A stretch of DNA of 64,000 bases, taken from NCBI GenBank assembly GCA_034401795.1, contig CM067371.1, forward strand, positions 83,889,306 to 83,953,305, read 5' to 3'. The notes beneath the pieces are model-generated. The model saw only the letters and a list, made by a program, of their open reading frames with translations. It had not been told where the DNA came from and searched no databases. The position numbers were made by a program, and so were the translations under genes. Below are positions 12,356-24,870 of the stretch, piece after piece. Origin of the DNA: Chaetoderma sp. LZ-2023a. Taxonomy: Eukaryota > Mollusca > Caudofoveata > Chaetodermatida > Chaetodermatidae. Numbering within the stretch: position 1 is the first letter of the stretch; the number at the start of each line of letters is the position of its first letter.

Positions 12356-12713
12356 TCTTTATCACCTTCTTTTCATAGAGGAAAGAGAGTAAATGTGACC
12401 ATGTGAGTCTGTGTGCGAGTCTATTTCCTAGTGTGTCTGTTTTGGCTGGGTTTATTAGAGCTCTTAGATATGATCAAGTTCTGGATCTGTGTATATCTTG
12501 AGGAGTGCTGGTCCAATTTGACTCAGATTTTAACACAGGTGTGGGTGTGACCATACACCAGGATTCCAGAAAAACACTTTAACAGCCCTCGCAGATTGTC
12601 AGACAATAGCTTGGTATTGGAACATTGTTGCTCCTTAACACGTAATGTGGAATGTTAGGATTGTGTTTGTGGAAGTTTTGCAGCATCGCTGAGCCCAATG
12701 TGAGCATGAACAG

Positions 12714-12757
<44 letters not shown>
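12714..12757. repeat. ATT microsatellite
   Basis: A clean run of TTA triplets. The poly-Asn minus-strand frame across it is not a gene. Confidence 0.9.
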
Positions 12758-12760
<3 letters not shown>

Positions 12761-13428
12761 GACTCGTCAGAACACACATTCATATTATGAGTGGGTAGAA
12801 ATTTTCTTCCTTTTTTTGGTTATGAGATCAAATAGTCAGACACGGAGGTAATGCGGGTCACTTAGTGCATACTGGGATACATCTTTTCATTGAAAATGGT
12901 GCAATGCGAAAAAGTAGAAGGTGTAGTTCAGATCGACCGGTCAGGTACCGGCCGTACCATCCCAGCTGGGTACGCGCCGCCCGTCCTGGATTCGTTCCCT
13001 GAATACGCCCGCCTGGGTAGAGCCGTAAACATATATGGGCCTATGAGAGCCTATGAGAGAGATCGCATTGTAAAAACGACTAAGTTCGTTAAAGCGCATA
13101 GTGCACATGCGCACGCTTAGATGCTATTTTTGATGGAGCACGTAATTTACGACCAAGATAGGATGACGTTTTTAGTGTACTGAGATGGTACCATGTAATC
13201 CTTTTTGATTACCTGTTCCCGCCGAATCTGGCATTAATCAAGACCGGAATTCGACGGGCTTTTTAAATCTGTAAACCATTTCAAAATCGGTTAAGAAATG
13301 GCTGAGTTATCCACAGAGAACCCTTCTTGATTATCTTTAAAATATTGCCGTGACGTCATAACCACGTGGACGCAGAACTTCTAAAATGGTCTAGAACATT
13401 CGACTGCGCTATTATTAGCTACGTGCTG

Positions 13429-13488
13429 ATTGGCTGTAGCTCGGCCGATGATTGGTTGGCGCCTGTGACGTCACGAGGAGTATAAAAG
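13429..13488 (+). promoter_or_regulatory. LTR promoter: two inverted CCAAT boxes, CRE, TATA
   Basis: ATTGG (inverted CCAAT) occurs at 13,429-13,433 and 13,451-13,455. The palindromic CRE core TGACGTCA is at 13,466-13,473 and TATAAAAG at 13,481-13,488, with 7 bp between the CRE and the TATA box. Copy C keeps all four sites with the same CRE-TATA spacing. Transcription would start near 13,515. The sites suggest binding by NF-Y and CREB/ATF proteins, which is inference from motif identity. Confidence 0.75.
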
Positions 13489-14525
13489 GAGACGCGATCC
13501 AGAGATCGAGAGCATCCTCGGCCAGGGGCCGAACAGGTTGGACCTGTACCAGCTACTATCAGCGTGACAGACAATACACATATTACTTCGCTTGCTATCG
13601 GTTTTTCTCCCGTAGCTAGCAGTTACCCATCACACCGCAATAAAACAATTTTGTAACTCCTTCTTGCGGAACTTTCTAATTATTGTTCACGAGTATCAAG
13701 ATCTACTTCAGAACACGAACTTGTGGTGAGGCCGTTACGGCCTGAATATGTGATTCTACAGATGCAGAGACAGTGATGTTCTTTGATGGATGACTTGCCG
13801 GATCTGCCGGCCACGCCTAAAAGTGGTATTTCAACCATCCCCGCACTGATGTCGTGCAGGTTCTTCTAACTTTCGACCGCAGCAAGTAAACCTTGCCGGG
13901 TGCGTCTTCAGAGCTGGCTGACGCACCCAGCACCGTTAAGCTTTGTTTTCTATCTTCATCTGCATTTAACAACCCCCGCTTGTGATCAGGTTGTTGTCAA
14001 CTTCCATCCGTACCATCGGTGTACGGGAACTTTCTTCACAGCAGTAATGCTATTGTATCTCTTGCTGACTACTCGTGAGACATTCTATATTGTGCTTACA
14101 GTCCTGAGTTCGATCTGCTCCCGTCATGAGCTGCTTGTGGGAATCCTGTTTGCGGGAACCAACCTGCAGGAACTTTCCAGCTTCCTGAGAATGCATCAAC
14201 TCACGTCAATCCAAGAATGACGTATCAATTTCAGTAACACGATAGCCTAACTTGAGAATGGCTATCGAGTATTCAAGTAACTATACTTAACATTTTGATT
14301 ACTCCGCTAAATGTATTCTTCTAATTATATTGTATCCGTATAAACGGTCCTGATGACTAAAAGGTACAGTAACGGTCTTAGGACCGCTAGTTATAATTTC
14401 TGTATATGTTTATAGTTATTCCCATTTTCTGTAAGGTGTTTTTACTAACCGCACCGTAGTAGGTTCGTTAACCTGTACTAAGATATATAATTCCGATCAT
14501 TTGATACTGTATTGATTGTTCTGGT

Positions 14526-14628
<103 letters not shown>

Positions 14629-15683
14629 CAGTAGCCATCAGTTCATATGTTTGTTTATTTGTAGAAAATATAGGACTGCAGTGCATATATGAAACACTAT
14701 ACAGCAACATTTATATATGCAGCACTTTCTCCCACCACCAACAATTTTTCACTGAGGTCGCTGTCTGTGCTGTAACTCTGTTTAGCCCGGCATGCTACCG
14801 ACTAAACCTTTTCTATTCAGCTCGATAGGATAGGTTTAATATGATTAGAGACACTTTATTCATTAAGAAATCTGTAGTATATTCTTCTCTTCCAGTAGTG
14901 CGATAATTTAGCCCCGCACTCCGGCAAGACTCATAACTCTAAGATTTTGTCTCTCTTCTTGTTCCACTCAGCCGTGTGGCTTCTTAATTGTTTGGATGTC
15001 CCTATCCGCACCATGGGCTGATCCGACCCTGAGAAACTGTTGGGGTTTCCAAGCGGTGATGGCCATGGTGTGGTGTCACATACATTCCCTCCATATCTTC
15101 GGAGACTTAGTAGTTAGCACTTTTTCCAATGTAGGAAAGCACTGCGAACACATATCTTAAATATTATTTTATTTACTGAACAATCCTCCCGCACCGCAGT
15201 GCAAAACTGGGCAACTTGTACATAAACCTAACGACAGGTTAAATGATTAGTTCCATAGAACTTGGTGACGGGCGAGATGCGTATCCCCACCGAATTCCAT
15301 AAAAATATCTGGGCATGATATTTAGATCTGCCACGCCCTCACGGGAAGAACATTTACGGTGGGTATTCATCTCTCTTACCCGCACCATAACGATAGATCA
15401 GTTGCCTAAAAATGCTTTTGTGAAAAGTAACCAGTGTCCTGTGACGTTTTATGTGGTTACGGAGCGAGATGCTCGGATTCTTATCCAGTTCAGAGATCTT
15501 ACTAAGTAACATGTATGAGCGCTGTCTTCAGTAATGATGTCTTGGGGCATCTGTTCTCAATGACAGCCGTGTCTAATAGCTAGGTAGATACCAGCCAGTT
15601 GCGGCCTAAAATAGTTCTTGTTTCTAAAAGATAAAAGCTGGTTAAGCAAAGCAGAAGGCCCACATAAATAAAAGCGGCGGCTA

Positions 15684-15995
15684 TTAATTCAGCATACCGA
15701 GAATTACATAAGACGGTGACGTGGGAATCCTTCGGGAATTGTTTGTCCCATCTTCACGTACAACAGCATGCAACCCTATAGTCATAATCTCACTAGGTAT
15801 GGTCTTTTCTTTTTCAAGCATTTTGGTTGAAATATTAGAGTGGGCCCATTTTTGCCTACTGCTCTTCTCCCGCTTTAAGCAGTGGCGACACCTTCCCGAG
15901 ACGGAGGCCCGCACGAGGCACTTGCCTCTCGCCTCTCGCAAGGATTCAGCGATGACGGTCGACGCGAGGATAATACTCCTCACCCAAACTAGCAC
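15684..15995 (-). pseudogene. Antisense ORF within LTR copy A
   Basis: A 104-codon frame on the strand opposite the LTR transcript. Its second half reads CRHCLKREKSS, then TIPSEIMTIGLHAVVREDG, then NNSRRIPTSPSYVI. The same phrases appear in the antisense frame of copy B at 26,524-26,764. Copy C has them with one stop, and copies D and E in diverged form. A C-x2-C pair and basic residues are present, but no known domain is identified. Confidence 0.35.
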
Positions 15996-16570
15996 TAGGA
16001 GTAGTGCGCGTGTGAGTCACATGACTTTTCGTCCGAGATAATCGTCTTTCCTTTCAGCTTAGAGGTATAATAACTTATATTAAGTTAATTAGTTAAGTCT
16101 CGTGTGCGGGAGCCTCCCTTACGGGGATACCTCTGTGGACCTACGGGTCTGTCTGGTACCTCCGGGAGCCCCATGTTTAAAAGTTCATCTGGCTGTCTCT
16201 ATGTCTTGTATTTTCGTATGCTCTTCATTAATTTTATCTAGCATACTCGATAGTCTGTTTAGGTAAAATTATTGTATAGATTTATATTTTTAGGTCACCA
16301 AATCAAATCTTGTAAGTCCATAGATCACAAAATTGCTATGGACAGGCATACTGGTGACACAAACTCTTGGGATGAGACAGTTGTGTTTAATGTTCGCGAT
16401 AATGGTCGCATGGCCCCAGGAGCCAGTTTTTGTTACCCGTAGGGCAGTCTCGTACAGGATCCGTCACCCCGAGACCAGATGCTAACCAGCATCATCATTC
16501 ATCGTGCACTTGCGGCGCGGCGAGTCGACATGATACACCGGAACAGCCCGACACTCCCCCGCGAGCTACA

Positions 16571-17269
16571 CATCACCAAATCTGTAACATACATCGATAC
16601 TGTGGTTGTCTAAATAGTTGAAGTTTGTTTCAGTCAAAAATTCAATCTCGATGTCATCTACAGTAGGTTCATTTAACCATCTGGCAGCTGCAAGTCACCA
16701 GACAACAATTTCAGTGAATAGAAAGCTGCACACTCATTGAATATTCAGAAAAGCCACCCGACAGAGAGTTTTTGGTGGTTTAGCCACCCACAATCCCCGG
16801 TCAAATCCTCTTCAAAACATCCAGCAAGAGGAGCTATGACCCAGGAGTCAGACATTCACATAAAATACAACATAATAAAATAAAATAAATTAAATATGAT
16901 TATGGTTAATGATACGGTAGAGATAACAATGGCCAACATGATTCTAGTAACAAACTGTTTTGGTTATGACGTAAGTAATCTTCTGCACACATTTGAAATA
17001 GAAGACATTGCTGCCTTATGCAGCAATGTCTTCCAAAATTCCACTAGGTCCAGAATATTCAGCAGTACCTTTTATTTTATGTAGACGATATGTCAAACCG
17101 GAGTGTAGAGGCAAGGCAAGAACAGTAATATCAATATTGTTAACAGGTGGTTCTTCATAATGAATTGCTGGTAATTTCTATGGTGTCCGGGAGCATCATG
17201 GTGCAGTAACTAATGTATGAGTGAGATCCAATTACTCGATTTAGTACTTATTAATGAGCATTTGTTTAA
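16571..17269. other. Unassigned; contains a perfect 14-bp hairpin
   Basis: No gene is recognised. At 17,001-17,033, GAAGACATTGCTGC and its exact complement flank the 5-base loop CTTAT. An A-rich stretch lies at 16,860-16,890. Confidence 0.6.
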
Positions 17270-20200
17270 TAATATGTTTGTAGGAATTTTGACTAATGAT
17301 CTGTGTACGTGTGTTCATCTCTGTATTATTTCAGTTTTGTAGCTTGAATGGAAGGTTTTTTGTTTTGAAATTTCCATTAAATTGTATTCTGTGTGAAAGT
17401 TGTATCTAGATCTGGTGTTGTATGAGTGTATTTCAGTTTTTATGTTAAAGAGAGAAGACAGTGAATTTGGTAGATTACCGTTGAAAAAATCCTTTATTAT
17501 TGTATATAATTGGAGATTACCAATATCTTCTAGTTTAAAATTTTTTTCTGTCTTGTAAACGTTTTGGGCCTCTCCTGTTTGTGCAAAAAGTTTAATGGCT
17601 TGCTTTTGAAGTGATTTAGTCTTGCCAGTCTGATTTTATATGTATTAGTCCAAATAGTGATGCAATGAGTAATTTGTGGGAGTATTAACGTGCAATATAG
17701 TGTTTTGAGTATGTTAGGTGGTAAGTATGATTTAAGTCGTCGCATGATCCCAATGTTTCTTGCCACTTCAGATGTTACAATCTCTATATGTTTCTCCCAC
17801 GTTAGATCTTTATCCAAGTAGACATCTAAAAATTTAGCAAACTCGGCCTCCTGTATTTCCTGATTATCAATGTACAATTTTAGTAAGTCATTTTTCTTTA
17901 GTTTTCTATATTTTGTAAAGAGCATGTAATTAGTTTTCCCGACATTCAGTGATAATTTATTTACTTTAAACCAATTTATTACTTTTTCCATTTCTTCATT
18001 TACATTTTATAGTGTTTCTATGTTCTTGTTGTGGCAAAAAGTATTGGTGTCATCTGCAAACAGTATTAATGAAAGGTGCTGACAAACATTGGGCAAATCA
18101 TTCATATATATTAAAAACAGGAGAGGTCCAAGTCTTGATCCCTGCGGGACACCACAGACTAGGTTTTCATTGCTAGAGCAAGCTCCATTGTATTGTACGC
18201 ACTGTACTCTGTTTGATAAATAACGTGTTATCCAATTTATGGCAATAAGATACTTTTTTTAGTGGAATCTTATGATCAATTGTGTCAAACGCCTAGAAAG
18301 ATCAAGAAATATGCCAAGAATAAGTTCTTTGTTTTCTAGAGAATTTGTTATTTTTTCCAATAAATCTATCAGAGCCAGCATTGTGGAGTGGTTTTGTCTA
18401 AAACCATATTGCGCTTTATAGAGTATAGAATATTTATCTAAGAAATGTACCAGTCTATTTTAGAAAAGTCTTTCTAGAAGTTTAGAAAATAGTGGAAGTA
18501 CTGAGACGGGCCAGTAATTAGTGAAATTATCAATGCCTGCACTTTTGTTCAGGTTAATTTGCATTAAGATTTTTGAGATTTCATCTGTGTTAGTAGGATT
18601 TAGAAAAACTGAGGATTGATAGCTGCCTGTCAGATAATCTTCTATATTTGTATTAGAGGTATTCCTAATTTTTTCCGATAGGCTGGGTCCAATGTTGATA
18701 AAATATTCATTAAATTTATTTTGCTATATTTTGGTTGTCGGTTAAAACTTTGTCATAGTATATAAATCTTGATGTCTTTGATTTCTTGTTTTGCTTATTC
18801 AGTAGAGGCTTTATTAACTTCCACGTTTCTTTGATGGTGTCTTTCTGATTGCCGAATTTATTATGGTAATGGTTGATTTGGGCTTTCCGGATTACTTGGT
18901 TTAGGCTGTTGCGATATTTTTATATTGAGATTCATTGCACTTTGTAGGTGCTTGATAAATGCTAAGTACTGTGCGTTTTTCTTATGACAAGCAGCTATCA
19001 ATCCCCTAGTTAGCCATGGTTTAGTCGGGTTTCGTTTAAATTGTTTAGCTGGTTTTTAGTGGAAAGGCATGATTATATACATCTTTGCACACAGTATGGA
19101 ATGTGTTGTAGGCATCTTCACATGACTGACATTCAAGATCGCAATTCCAGTTTATAGCAGACATAGCGTTCTTAAATGTGTCAAAATTTTCTATTCCAAA
19201 GTTCCTACACATTAGATTTTCTTTTATAAATGATTTTTGTTTAGCTTCTAGTTTTTTCAGGTAGTAAATAGGCAAGTGATCGGACAGGGCTGCAACAAAA
19301 ATACCTAATTGAGTTTTCCATTCAACAACGCTATTTGTGAAGCTTTTACTAATGATGGACGCAGTTGTTTCTGTAATTCTAGTCGGTTTTGTTATGAGTG
19401 GATAGACGCCATATGAGCCAATTAAGTTTAGTAGGTTTTGTGTATAAAAGCAGTTTTGTTTTAGTAGATCAATGTTTAAATCTCCCATAATGTGTCCTAT
19501 CTTATTTTCCTTTTGAATAGTTTGCAAAATGTTATCGAAAGCTTTGATAAAATTATAATTATCCGTTCCTGGGGCTCTAAAAATAACACCAACAATTTTG
19601 CTTTTTGGTTTACTTCTGGGTATTTCATTAAAAAGGCCTTCTATATCTGCTTCTATCATGCACAGCTCCTATCTTATAGTATATTGAATAGTATCCTTTA
19701 CATAGATGCCTACGCCACCTCCCCTTGTAGTTGTGTGTTGTGCCGGTCTATGCTTTTCAATGAAGTTATAGTGCTGTCTATCAATTAAGCTAAGTGGTTA
19801 GTCTGGTTTCAGCCACGCCTCAGTAACACCAATTAGATCAAATTCATGAGAACTTGCATCCAGAAACATGCCTAGTTTATCGTTGTTCTTAAGAAGAGAT
19901 CTGATATTAATATGAAGTTGAGAGAATGTGATTGTTTCATTTACATTCTTAATCGAATTATCATTAAATTCCTTTTGAAGAATATAGTCACAGTCTGGTG
20001 TTAGATATTTAATTTCTTCATTATAATAGATATAATATTTTGGTAGTATTTGTTAAGCTTAAACGGATTAAAAGGTGTGTCTTGGTGGATATATTGAGAC
20101 ATGTGGTTATATCGTTCATCTATGTCCAGGATAGCTAACATGAAATCAGTATCATCATCATAGCGATTATCAGGAAATAAATCTTTATTGCAGTTAATGC

Positions 20201-20390
20201 ACCACCATACCTCTGAGTTTTCTAGTTCTGCATATTCAGCAGTGGTAAGCTTTGAGCAGCGTAAGTGTATCCAGACGCCACAGCAATCTCATAGTATGGC
20301 ATAGTGGTTACATCTAACGGGTTTTCTACAGGAAGAACAAGGGAATTTGCTGGGCATAGGATTGGATGGAAAGGGATGAGTGAGGTATAG
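17270..20390 (-). pseudogene. CR1/Jockey-like LINE with PHD finger, endonuclease and RT
   Basis: Read from about 20,390 downward, the first block is a PHD-type Cys/His array (CSSCRKPVRCN, CCGVWIHLRC, then WWCINC). Next come the start of an exonuclease-endonuclease-phosphatase domain (LHINIRSLLKNNDKLG, IGVTEAWLKPD), its catalytic IMGDLNIDLL and SDHLPIYYL, and then RT motifs GVPQGSRLGPLLFLIYMNDL and LFADDTN. The post-RT region (FLDVYLDKDLTW; HSYNTRSRYNF) follows, ending near 17,290. The longest intact frames are 19,045-19,659 and 17,530-17,991. Stops and frameshifts break the rest, so it is inactive. A PHD finger upstream of the endonuclease is known in several CR1-like LINEs. The ORF1-type gene at 23,640-24,560, same strand, could be the 5' part of this element, separated by later insertions. 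Confidence 0.8.
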
Positions 20391-20854
20391 GTGTAATTGT
20401 GGGTAGAATAATTATTATACGATTCGCTATTGAAATCTTAGGGAAGCGGACAAATGAGAAAATGACTACCAAAAGGTTTCTTCAGCTTGGCAGAAAACAT
20501 GTAGTTTAGGATGGCTGGGAGCAATTTAGATTTTTCATAATATCTAACTGGTGGCTTCGGAGCAGCGGGTATACTGGTATGGGTAATGGTCTGGCTGTAT
20601 ATATGGCTAATTATTCAGGATGGCAGTTTAATATTTTTATACCGGCATGACAGAGCATAAATAACGAGGATAAAATTTTTTTTACAGGCTATGGGATGAA
20701 TAGTAGAGTTTAGTCCTCCGATGGAAGAAAAATGAAAGTAGTCGCTTATTGCTATATGAGCACTTATAATTATGATCAACTTTAAAAAAAACCACCAAAA
20801 ACTTGATATAGTGAAAAAAGAATATTCAAATTCTTGTTGGATAAATAATATATA

Positions 20855-20980
20855 TGTACATTCGCATGCCCAGTGTAGACCTTTCTCGGGAACCTATCAC
20901 TGGAATGACTGAATCAATTAGTATGTCAGTCACTCCAGTAATAAGAACCTCAAGAAAGACCACTCTGAATCTGTAAGTCA
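20855..20980. mobile_element. Small foldback element (MITE-like), copy 1, degraded
   Basis: It begins TGTACATTCGCATGCC and contains the imperfect palindrome ATCACTGGAATGACTG...CAGTCACTCCAGT, shared with the copy at 23,305. Its far end is poorly conserved. Confidence 0.45.
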
Positions 20981-21056
20981 GCACTTCTGAAGACTAGTAT
21001 AAGACTGGATTGGTTGGCGGAATTGAGGAGCAAGATAAGAAGGAATAAGATGTATA

Positions 21057-22118
21057 AATTGAAGCTGCACGTTGCCAGTGCGTCAATAAAATAAAATACA
21101 TATACTGCCAGACCCGTGATGGAGTCAATAGGCTTAAAAAGCCAAGAATTGAATAGTTGCAGGTGCATCCACAGATAGTCCCATATGAATCGTCAGACTG
21201 TCAGTATATCAGGCATGTGAAAGCTGGTCTGCTAACCCAAGATTCTATCTTGGCGCGGTGGTCAAGGGGAAAGATGTCTGGTTGCTGATGCCATGCAAAG
21301 TTGCAGTATGGCGGTTCGATTCCGACCGCGGAGATGGTGATCAACAAATTAAACTAATGGGTGCAAGACTGTCGGCTGGTTAGCATGTGGAAATTGAAGC
21401 CACGCGTTGCCAGTGTGTCAATAAAATAAAATACATATACTGACAGAGCCGTGATGGAGTCAGAGTACAATAGGCTTAAAAAGCCAAGGATTGAATAGTG
21501 GCAGGTGCATCCACAGATGGTCCCATATGAATCGTCAGAGTGTCAGTATATGAGGCATGTGAAAGCTGGTCTGCTAACCCAAGATTCTATCTTGGCGCGT
21601 TGGTCCAGGGGAAAGATGTCTGGTTGCTGATGCCATGTGGAGTTGCAGTATGATGGTTCGATCCCTGACCGGGGAGATGGTGATCAACAAATTAAACTAA
21701 TGGATGCATGACTGTTGGCTGGTTAACATGTGGAAATTGAAGCCGCGCATTGTTAGTGCGTCAATAAAATAAAATACATATACTGCAAGAGCCATGATAC
21801 AGTCAGAGTACAATAGGCTTAAAAAGCCGCGGATTGAATAGTGGCAGGTGCATCCACAGATAGTCCCATATGAATCGTCAGTGTCAGTATATCAGACATG
21901 TGAAAGCTGGTCTGCTAACCCAAGGTTGGCGCGGTGGTCCAGGGGAAAGATGTCCGATTGCTGATGCCATGGGGAGTTGCAGTATGGCGGTTCGATCCCC
22001 GACCGGGGAGATGGTGATCAACAAATTAAACTAATGGGTGCATGACTGTGGGCTGGTTAGCGTGTGGAAATTGAAGCCGCACGTTGCCAATGCGTCAATA
22101 AAATAAAATACATACATA
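21057..22118 (+). repeat. tRNA-derived SINE units in a tandem array (three promoters)
   Basis: Units of 334-343 bp repeat in direct orientation. Each has a tRNA-like head (box A-like TGGTCCAGGGG; box B GGTTCGATCCC at 21,313-21,323, 21,655-21,665 and 21,989-21,999). A shared body (AACAAATTAAACTAATGG) and the tail GTCAATAAAATAAAATACATA follow, the tail at 21,082, 21,417, 21,760 and 22,094. The box B core matches the RNA polymerase III consensus. A normal tRNA acceptor stem and cloverleaf are not evident, so this is a SINE and not a tRNA gene. SINEs are usually dispersed, so a head-to-tail array is unusual. Confidence 0.75.
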
Positions 22119-22222
22119 CATTATGAAATATTAGTTTTAAAAATATGGAATTGACCGTGCACAAGCTTAACCCTTTTATGACGAAGCCACCCAAAGCCGG
22201 CCTCTGTCGTGGTCTGGAGGAA

Positions 22223-22354
22223 TGTCCATTAGCAGGCCAAGAGAGGACTATTTCTGCAAATTCACCACCGAAATGCCTGGCTCCATAACCAAGCCAGTTA
22301 TTCTAGTGGTAAACTATTTTTAAAAATAGTAATCTCCAGGCATGCAGATGGACA
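22223..22354. mobile_element. Small foldback element (MITE-like), copy 2
   Basis: The 132-bp segment starts TGTCCATTAGCAGGCC and ends GGCATGCAGATGGACA, an imperfect terminal inverted repeat of about 16 bp. Its interior is partly self-complementary and matches the copy at 23,305-23,433. It has no coding capacity. Confidence 0.55.
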
Positions 22355-23304
22355 TTTAATAAGAAAATATTCAGTCTTTCTTGACCAAATTTAGGCATTA
22401 AATAGTTAAGGAAAGCAGACAAAAATTAAAAGACTGGCATACAGATCGACATATCTAGTTGGACGAACACACTGGATAAAGCAAATAAAATGTATGACAT
22501 GACAGATCAGATATTGACAATACTAGGCTGAAGCAGCAGTCCGTGTATAAATGAAAATTTAAAACGAGGCAAGATTGTAGAAATAGGCAAGCAAGTTAGT
22601 TTTTCATTTATCCAGAGTTTGGGATGCCTGTTGATCTTCTTGATAATCAATCGGGTGGGAAGCTGGACATCGCTAACATAGCATGTAGCAACTTCCAGTC
22701 AGATCCATTTTCAAGCGCACATTCAGGTAATTTCCACAATATTAGATTGTTGTGACATGTAAATAGCAATTTTCCTGAACTCATCTCGCAATGTGAGATA
22801 TATAATTCAGGAAGACGGTTAACTAAATATAGTTAAATGTTTGACAATTGATGCATAGTATTAGAACAAACGATGAGAGAACAAAGCAAAAAAAATAAAA
22901 ATACCCCCAGAACAACACAACAATAAATCATGATACAGGCTACAGAGAGGGCAAAATAAATTGCAATGCAACTAGAATTTTTATATAAATAAAATGAAAA
23001 ACCCCAGAGGGCAGCATATGCAAAGAAGCAATAATTAAATTGATGCATTAACTTTCTATAACTTTTACCACAATAATTGGCCTGTCAGGTTAGGGCTTCA
23101 TCTCTGTAACAAACGTTATTATCTGAAAGAAATAACAGTAGGCAGTTTATATAGAATATCTACATGTATAATGTATAGGATTATGATATATTATAGCTTG
23201 TTAGTATGAAGTTGACTACTTCAGTTACTGGTTTCCCTAGTTAACCCCTCATTTGTCAACTTAAGTCAAGCTGGTCAAAACCGGCCTGCAGTAGTCTGCA
23301 CAGA
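22355..23304. other. Unassigned AT-rich sequence
   Basis: No gene or repeat is recognised. The short minus-strand frame at 22,833-23,048 has no motif. Confidence 0.4.
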
Positions 23305-23433
23305 TGTTCATTTGCAGGCCGGCAGAAGACAATTCCTGAAAAACTTATCACTGGAGTAATTGGATCGGTAATCGAACAAGTCACTCCAGTGGTAAAACCT
23401 CAAGAAACAGTCCTCTCCAGGCCTGGATGTACA
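23305..23433. mobile_element. Small foldback element (MITE-like), copy 3
   Basis: The 129-bp segment starts TGTTCATTTGCAGGCCGG and ends CCAGGCCTGGATGTACA. A central palindrome (ATCACTGGAGTAATTGG / AAGTCACTCCAGTGGT) is shared with copy 1. Confidence 0.55.
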
Positions 23434-23639
23434 TTGCTAAATAAAGCTCCAACAACTTTCTTGCAAAAATGTTGACCATTAAAGGTTAAAGTGAAAGAAG
23501 ATACATTGAGACAAATATACAGAAAGGGTTAATCATTGGTTTGTAGTCTCTTGCTTAGCTTAGATTTAATTAGATGTAATACATATATTGTTTTCATTGG
23601 TTAAGTTTCATGTAATGATATCCTTAATTTGCTTATTTC

Positions 23640-24560
23640 AGCTTATTAAGCTCTTCAGCTACATCAACTATCATCTTTCTGTCGTTCTTCGTTTGACAAA
23701 GGATTCGGCCATCCATTGTCCACGCCGATTTAACATCTTCATGCTGTTGCGTTCGCTTCAGGAGATCTAACCTGTTCTTGGTCCAGACTTTCAGTCTACA
23801 CAATGTTGCTATCTTTCAACTTTCTTTTATTACTAAAAATATGGTGCCTAGTGTTATAAGCCACGAGACGAAAGATTATCGGCCTTGATTTAATGCGACC
23901 ATCTGCAGTGGCTTATGTGCCTATGTGTTTTGGCCCGATTCTATGACCTCGACAGATGTTAGCTGGATCAATTCGTATGCCAACTTTCTCATTAATCACA
24001 TTTATCACCACGTTATCTGTATTATCATTTGGGGTTTCTAATACACCGTGTATAAGCATACAGTTCCTTCTGCTATACTGTTCATGCTGGTCAAGTTCGT
24101 ATTTCATTCGTTCGTTTTCCTTTACCTGATTCACATTTTCTGCTCTCAGCTTAGCCATTTCTTCATGAAATGGCTTAATTTTATTGTCAATATCCATATT
24201 GATGCCCGTGTATATGTGTTGTCGAACTGAGTCAATAAATTGTTGGTCACATGCCATAGTTTTCGCAATGTTTTTAACGAATTCATCAGCAGGATCGGTC
24301 ATTTTGTCTACTATGGCCTTCGCTACATATTAAACAATGATGTCCAGAAGTTCATGGTTTTCAGTTAGCGCATCATATATTTTACATCTAAGTACGTATT
24401 GCTCGCTTGGTAGTTGAGAGTCATCTTGTTCTTCATCACTACAGATGCGTTCCTTAGCCTCAATGACTTCGTGAAGTATTACTTTTCCCTTTGATCCCGT
24501 CCTTTTCTTCCTACCGTCCTCCTTGGGACTCTTCTTACTGGCACCAGTTTTCGAATCCAT
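23640..24560 (-). pseudogene. LINE ORF1 protein (coiled coil plus RRM-like core)
   Basis: From the ATG at 24,560 there is a Lys-rich N-terminus, then a heptad-like coiled coil (EEMAKLRAENVNQVKENERM). Next is the core typical of LINE ORF1 proteins: YSRRNCMLIHGVLETPNDN, then ICRGHRIG and RPIIFRLVAYNTR, then KRKLKDSN. ORF1 proteins of this class bind element RNA as chaperones in the LINE ribonucleoprotein. Frames 24,330-24,560 and 23,913-24,302 are in phase and separated by one stop. Another stop at 23,913 and a later frameshift break it further. It may belong to the minus-strand LINE at 17,270-20,390, with SINE and foldback insertions in between. Confidence 0.75.
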
Positions 24561-24739
24561 AGACTTGGCTTATATAGCTCTATATCTCGCCGTAAGTTGA
24601 ATATTATTTTCACCAGTTATAGACTGTCATTTGTATGTTATGACTACTCACTTTAAGTTCATTTATTTACTCCAGTCATCCTTAGAAATTTATTTATTTG
24701 AAAAAATCAGGCAGCCATTCGTATCTGCATGTGCTATCC

Positions 24740-24870
24740 GTATGTCTGAACATCCATGCGTCTGTGTAGAATGTATGTATGTCAGTCTGTCGGTCCGTCC
24801 ATCTCTGACAATCATTTCAAGATGTCAACGCAACTTCTACAGTTTAGCTACGATTCCCGATGTCTCTGTT
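24740..24870 (+). repeat. Fragment of the 10.5-11.9 kb repeat family
   Basis: It contains GTCTGTCGGTCCGTCCATCT, ACAATCATTTC and CAACGCAACTTCTACAGTTT, matching the tandem family at 10,536-11,930. Confidence 0.7.

Noticed and set aside
12579..12779. Poly-asparagine ORF
   Set aside because: It is a translation of the ATT microsatellite.
13639..13644. AATAAA as the definite LTR poly(A) site
   Set aside because: The hexamer is changed in copies B and C, so the end of R cannot be fixed from sequence.
15315..15509. A 64-codon ORF shared by LTR copies A and B (26,940-27,134) and partly C
   Set aside because: The copies are about 84% identical in protein, about what neutral divergence of the LTRs would give, and the frame is not kept in copies D and E.
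21250..21342. Possible functional tRNA gene
   Set aside because: It has box A/B-like sequences, but no convincing acceptor stem, and it is part of a repeated SINE unit.
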